A stretch of 64,000 nucleotides of DNA, taken from contig NZ_OMPS01000037.1 of assembly GCF_900313035.1 (NCBI RefSeq), positions 83,243 through 147,242 on the forward strand. Reading direction: 5' to 3'. How positions within the stretch are numbered: position 1 is the stretch's first letter; every line of letters starts with the position of its first letter. Positions 63,644-64,000 of this stretch are shown in pieces. This stretch comes from Ruegeria sp. EL01. Its GTDB lineage: Bacteria > Pseudomonadota > Alphaproteobacteria > Rhodobacterales > Rhodobacteraceae. Made by a program: the position numbers and the translations under genes. The notes under the pieces were generated by a model, which saw only the letters and a program-made list of their open reading frames with translations, was not told the origin of the DNA and did no database searches.

Positions 63644-64000
63644 TGAGAACGGCGGTGAGAAAGTCGACCACGGAAGCGGCGGGATGACCCTGCTGCGGGC
63701 GGCGTAAAAGTCGTCCATCTTTGCCCTTCTTTTCGTAACGGAGGGGGGCGGGAGGATCTTTTCCGTGGATTTGTATCGTAAAGTTCGTCTGGCCTGTGCC
63801 GAGGGCATGAGCCAGCGAGAAGCGGCCCGGCATTTCGGGATATCTCGTGACAGCGTTCGCAAGATTTTGGCGTTTTCGGTCCCGCCCGGCTACCGGCGGT
63901 CAGCACCGATCCGGCGGCCCAAGCTGGATGGGTTCACCGGGATCATTGATCAATGGTTGTCGGAAGATCGGCAACGACCGCGCAAACAGCGGCATACGGC
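63644..64000 (+). mobile_element. IS21-family insertion sequence, left end (continues beyond window)
   Basis: The boundary is set at TGAGAACGGCGG (63644), matching the TG...CGGCGG start common in IS21 ends. Subterminal repeats GGCGGTGAGAAAGTCGACCA(C) at 63651-63671 and GGCGGCGTAAAAGTCGTCCA(T) at 63698-63718 are the multiple terminal repeats this family carries. istA follows. istB and the right end lie outside the window; the exact first base is inferred from the repeat, not from a target duplication. Confidence 0.75.
63765..64000 (+). CDS. istA: IS21-family transposase IstA, N-terminal part
   Basis: Seventy-eight complete codons from GTG 63765 (GGAGG nine bases upstream) to the window edge. 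The product reads VDLYRKVRLACAEGMSQREA then a helix-turn-helix RHFGISRDSVRKILAF and GYRRSAPIRRPKLDGFTGII, the typical N terminus of IstA, which is followed by an integrase-like DDE domain outside the window. Nothing suggests inactivation in the part seen. Confidence 0.93.
   Translation, partial: MDLYRKVRLACAEGMSQREAARHFGISRDSVRKILAFSVPPGYRRSAPIRRPKLDGFTGIIDQWLSEDRQRPRKQRHT

Overview
The window looks like a chromosomal segment of a marine Rhodobacterales (Roseobacter-group) alphaproteobacterium. The pointers are the linked fnrL-hemN-ccoNOQP-ccoGHIS aerobic/microaerobic respiration block, the alphaproteobacterial cell-cycle protein TrcR, a short alphaproteobacterial SRP RNA, tauR-xsc organosulfonate genes, a tctABC-tctDE tricarboxylate transport locus, and uniformly moderately high GC with NAD-pathway housekeeping genes. 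No tRNA, rRNA, CRISPR array or replication origin was seen.

Layout. (1) 1-7171: transcription/translation cluster on the minus strand, in transcription order secE, nusG, rplK, rplA, rplJ, rplL, rpoB (rpoB cut by the left edge). Two unrelated plus-strand genes, an SDR oxidoreductase and an APH-fold kinase, sit between the ribosomal transcription units, which carry their own terminators and hairpin-rich leaders. (2) 7272-19867: cbb3 cytochrome oxidase system: ccoNOQP, its assembly operon ccoGHIS, a LysR regulator with a divergent 52-residue ORF between the two, a tandem universal stress protein, a GlsB-type small membrane protein, fnrL and hemN. Three well-formed FNR boxes tie this block into one oxygen-responsive regulon. 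(3) 20081-27743: an atypical EF-G paralogue and a yejABEF peptide/microcin-C-type ABC importer. (4) 27917-36267: membrane-anchored cytochrome c, prephenate dehydratase, small kinase, GNAT, SRPBCC, NudC, a cytoplasmic-looking 5'-nucleotidase, SRP RNA, rsgA and an alpha/beta hydrolase. (5) 36440-37645: a complete cobalamin riboswitch controlling a single unrecognised Cys-rich protein, overlapped tail-to-tail by a phosphatase. (6) 37818-44109: dnaX, ybaB, recR (with a multi-hairpin intergenic repeat), a putative Cys-His-Asp lipoprotein, a secreted unknown, RNase T2, trcR and a small membrane protein. (7) 44165-50571: arsR-permease pair, then tauR, xsc, a UPF0324 sulfur-oxyanion exporter candidate and a cupin. 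(8) 50766-59155: tex, tctCBA, and a divergent tctDE operon that also encodes a periplasmic binding protein. (9) 59199-64000: type I secretion ABC/HlyD genes, and the 3' part of their probable RTX-like substrate, whose 5' end has been replaced by the terminal repeats and istA of an IS21-family element running off the right edge.

How the parts work together. FnrL would sense oxygen and switch on the high-affinity oxidase, its maturation genes, anaerobic haem synthesis and probably uspA. TauR plausibly controls its own promoter and xsc through direct repeats found at both. The tct locus pairs a tripartite citrate-type importer with a two-component system plus a binding protein that may act as a periplasmic sensor. 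The clearest lead for something undescribed is the orphan B12-riboswitch gene; the tctDE-plus-binding-protein arrangement, the hairpin repeat near dnaX and the genes embedded in the ribosomal cluster are next.
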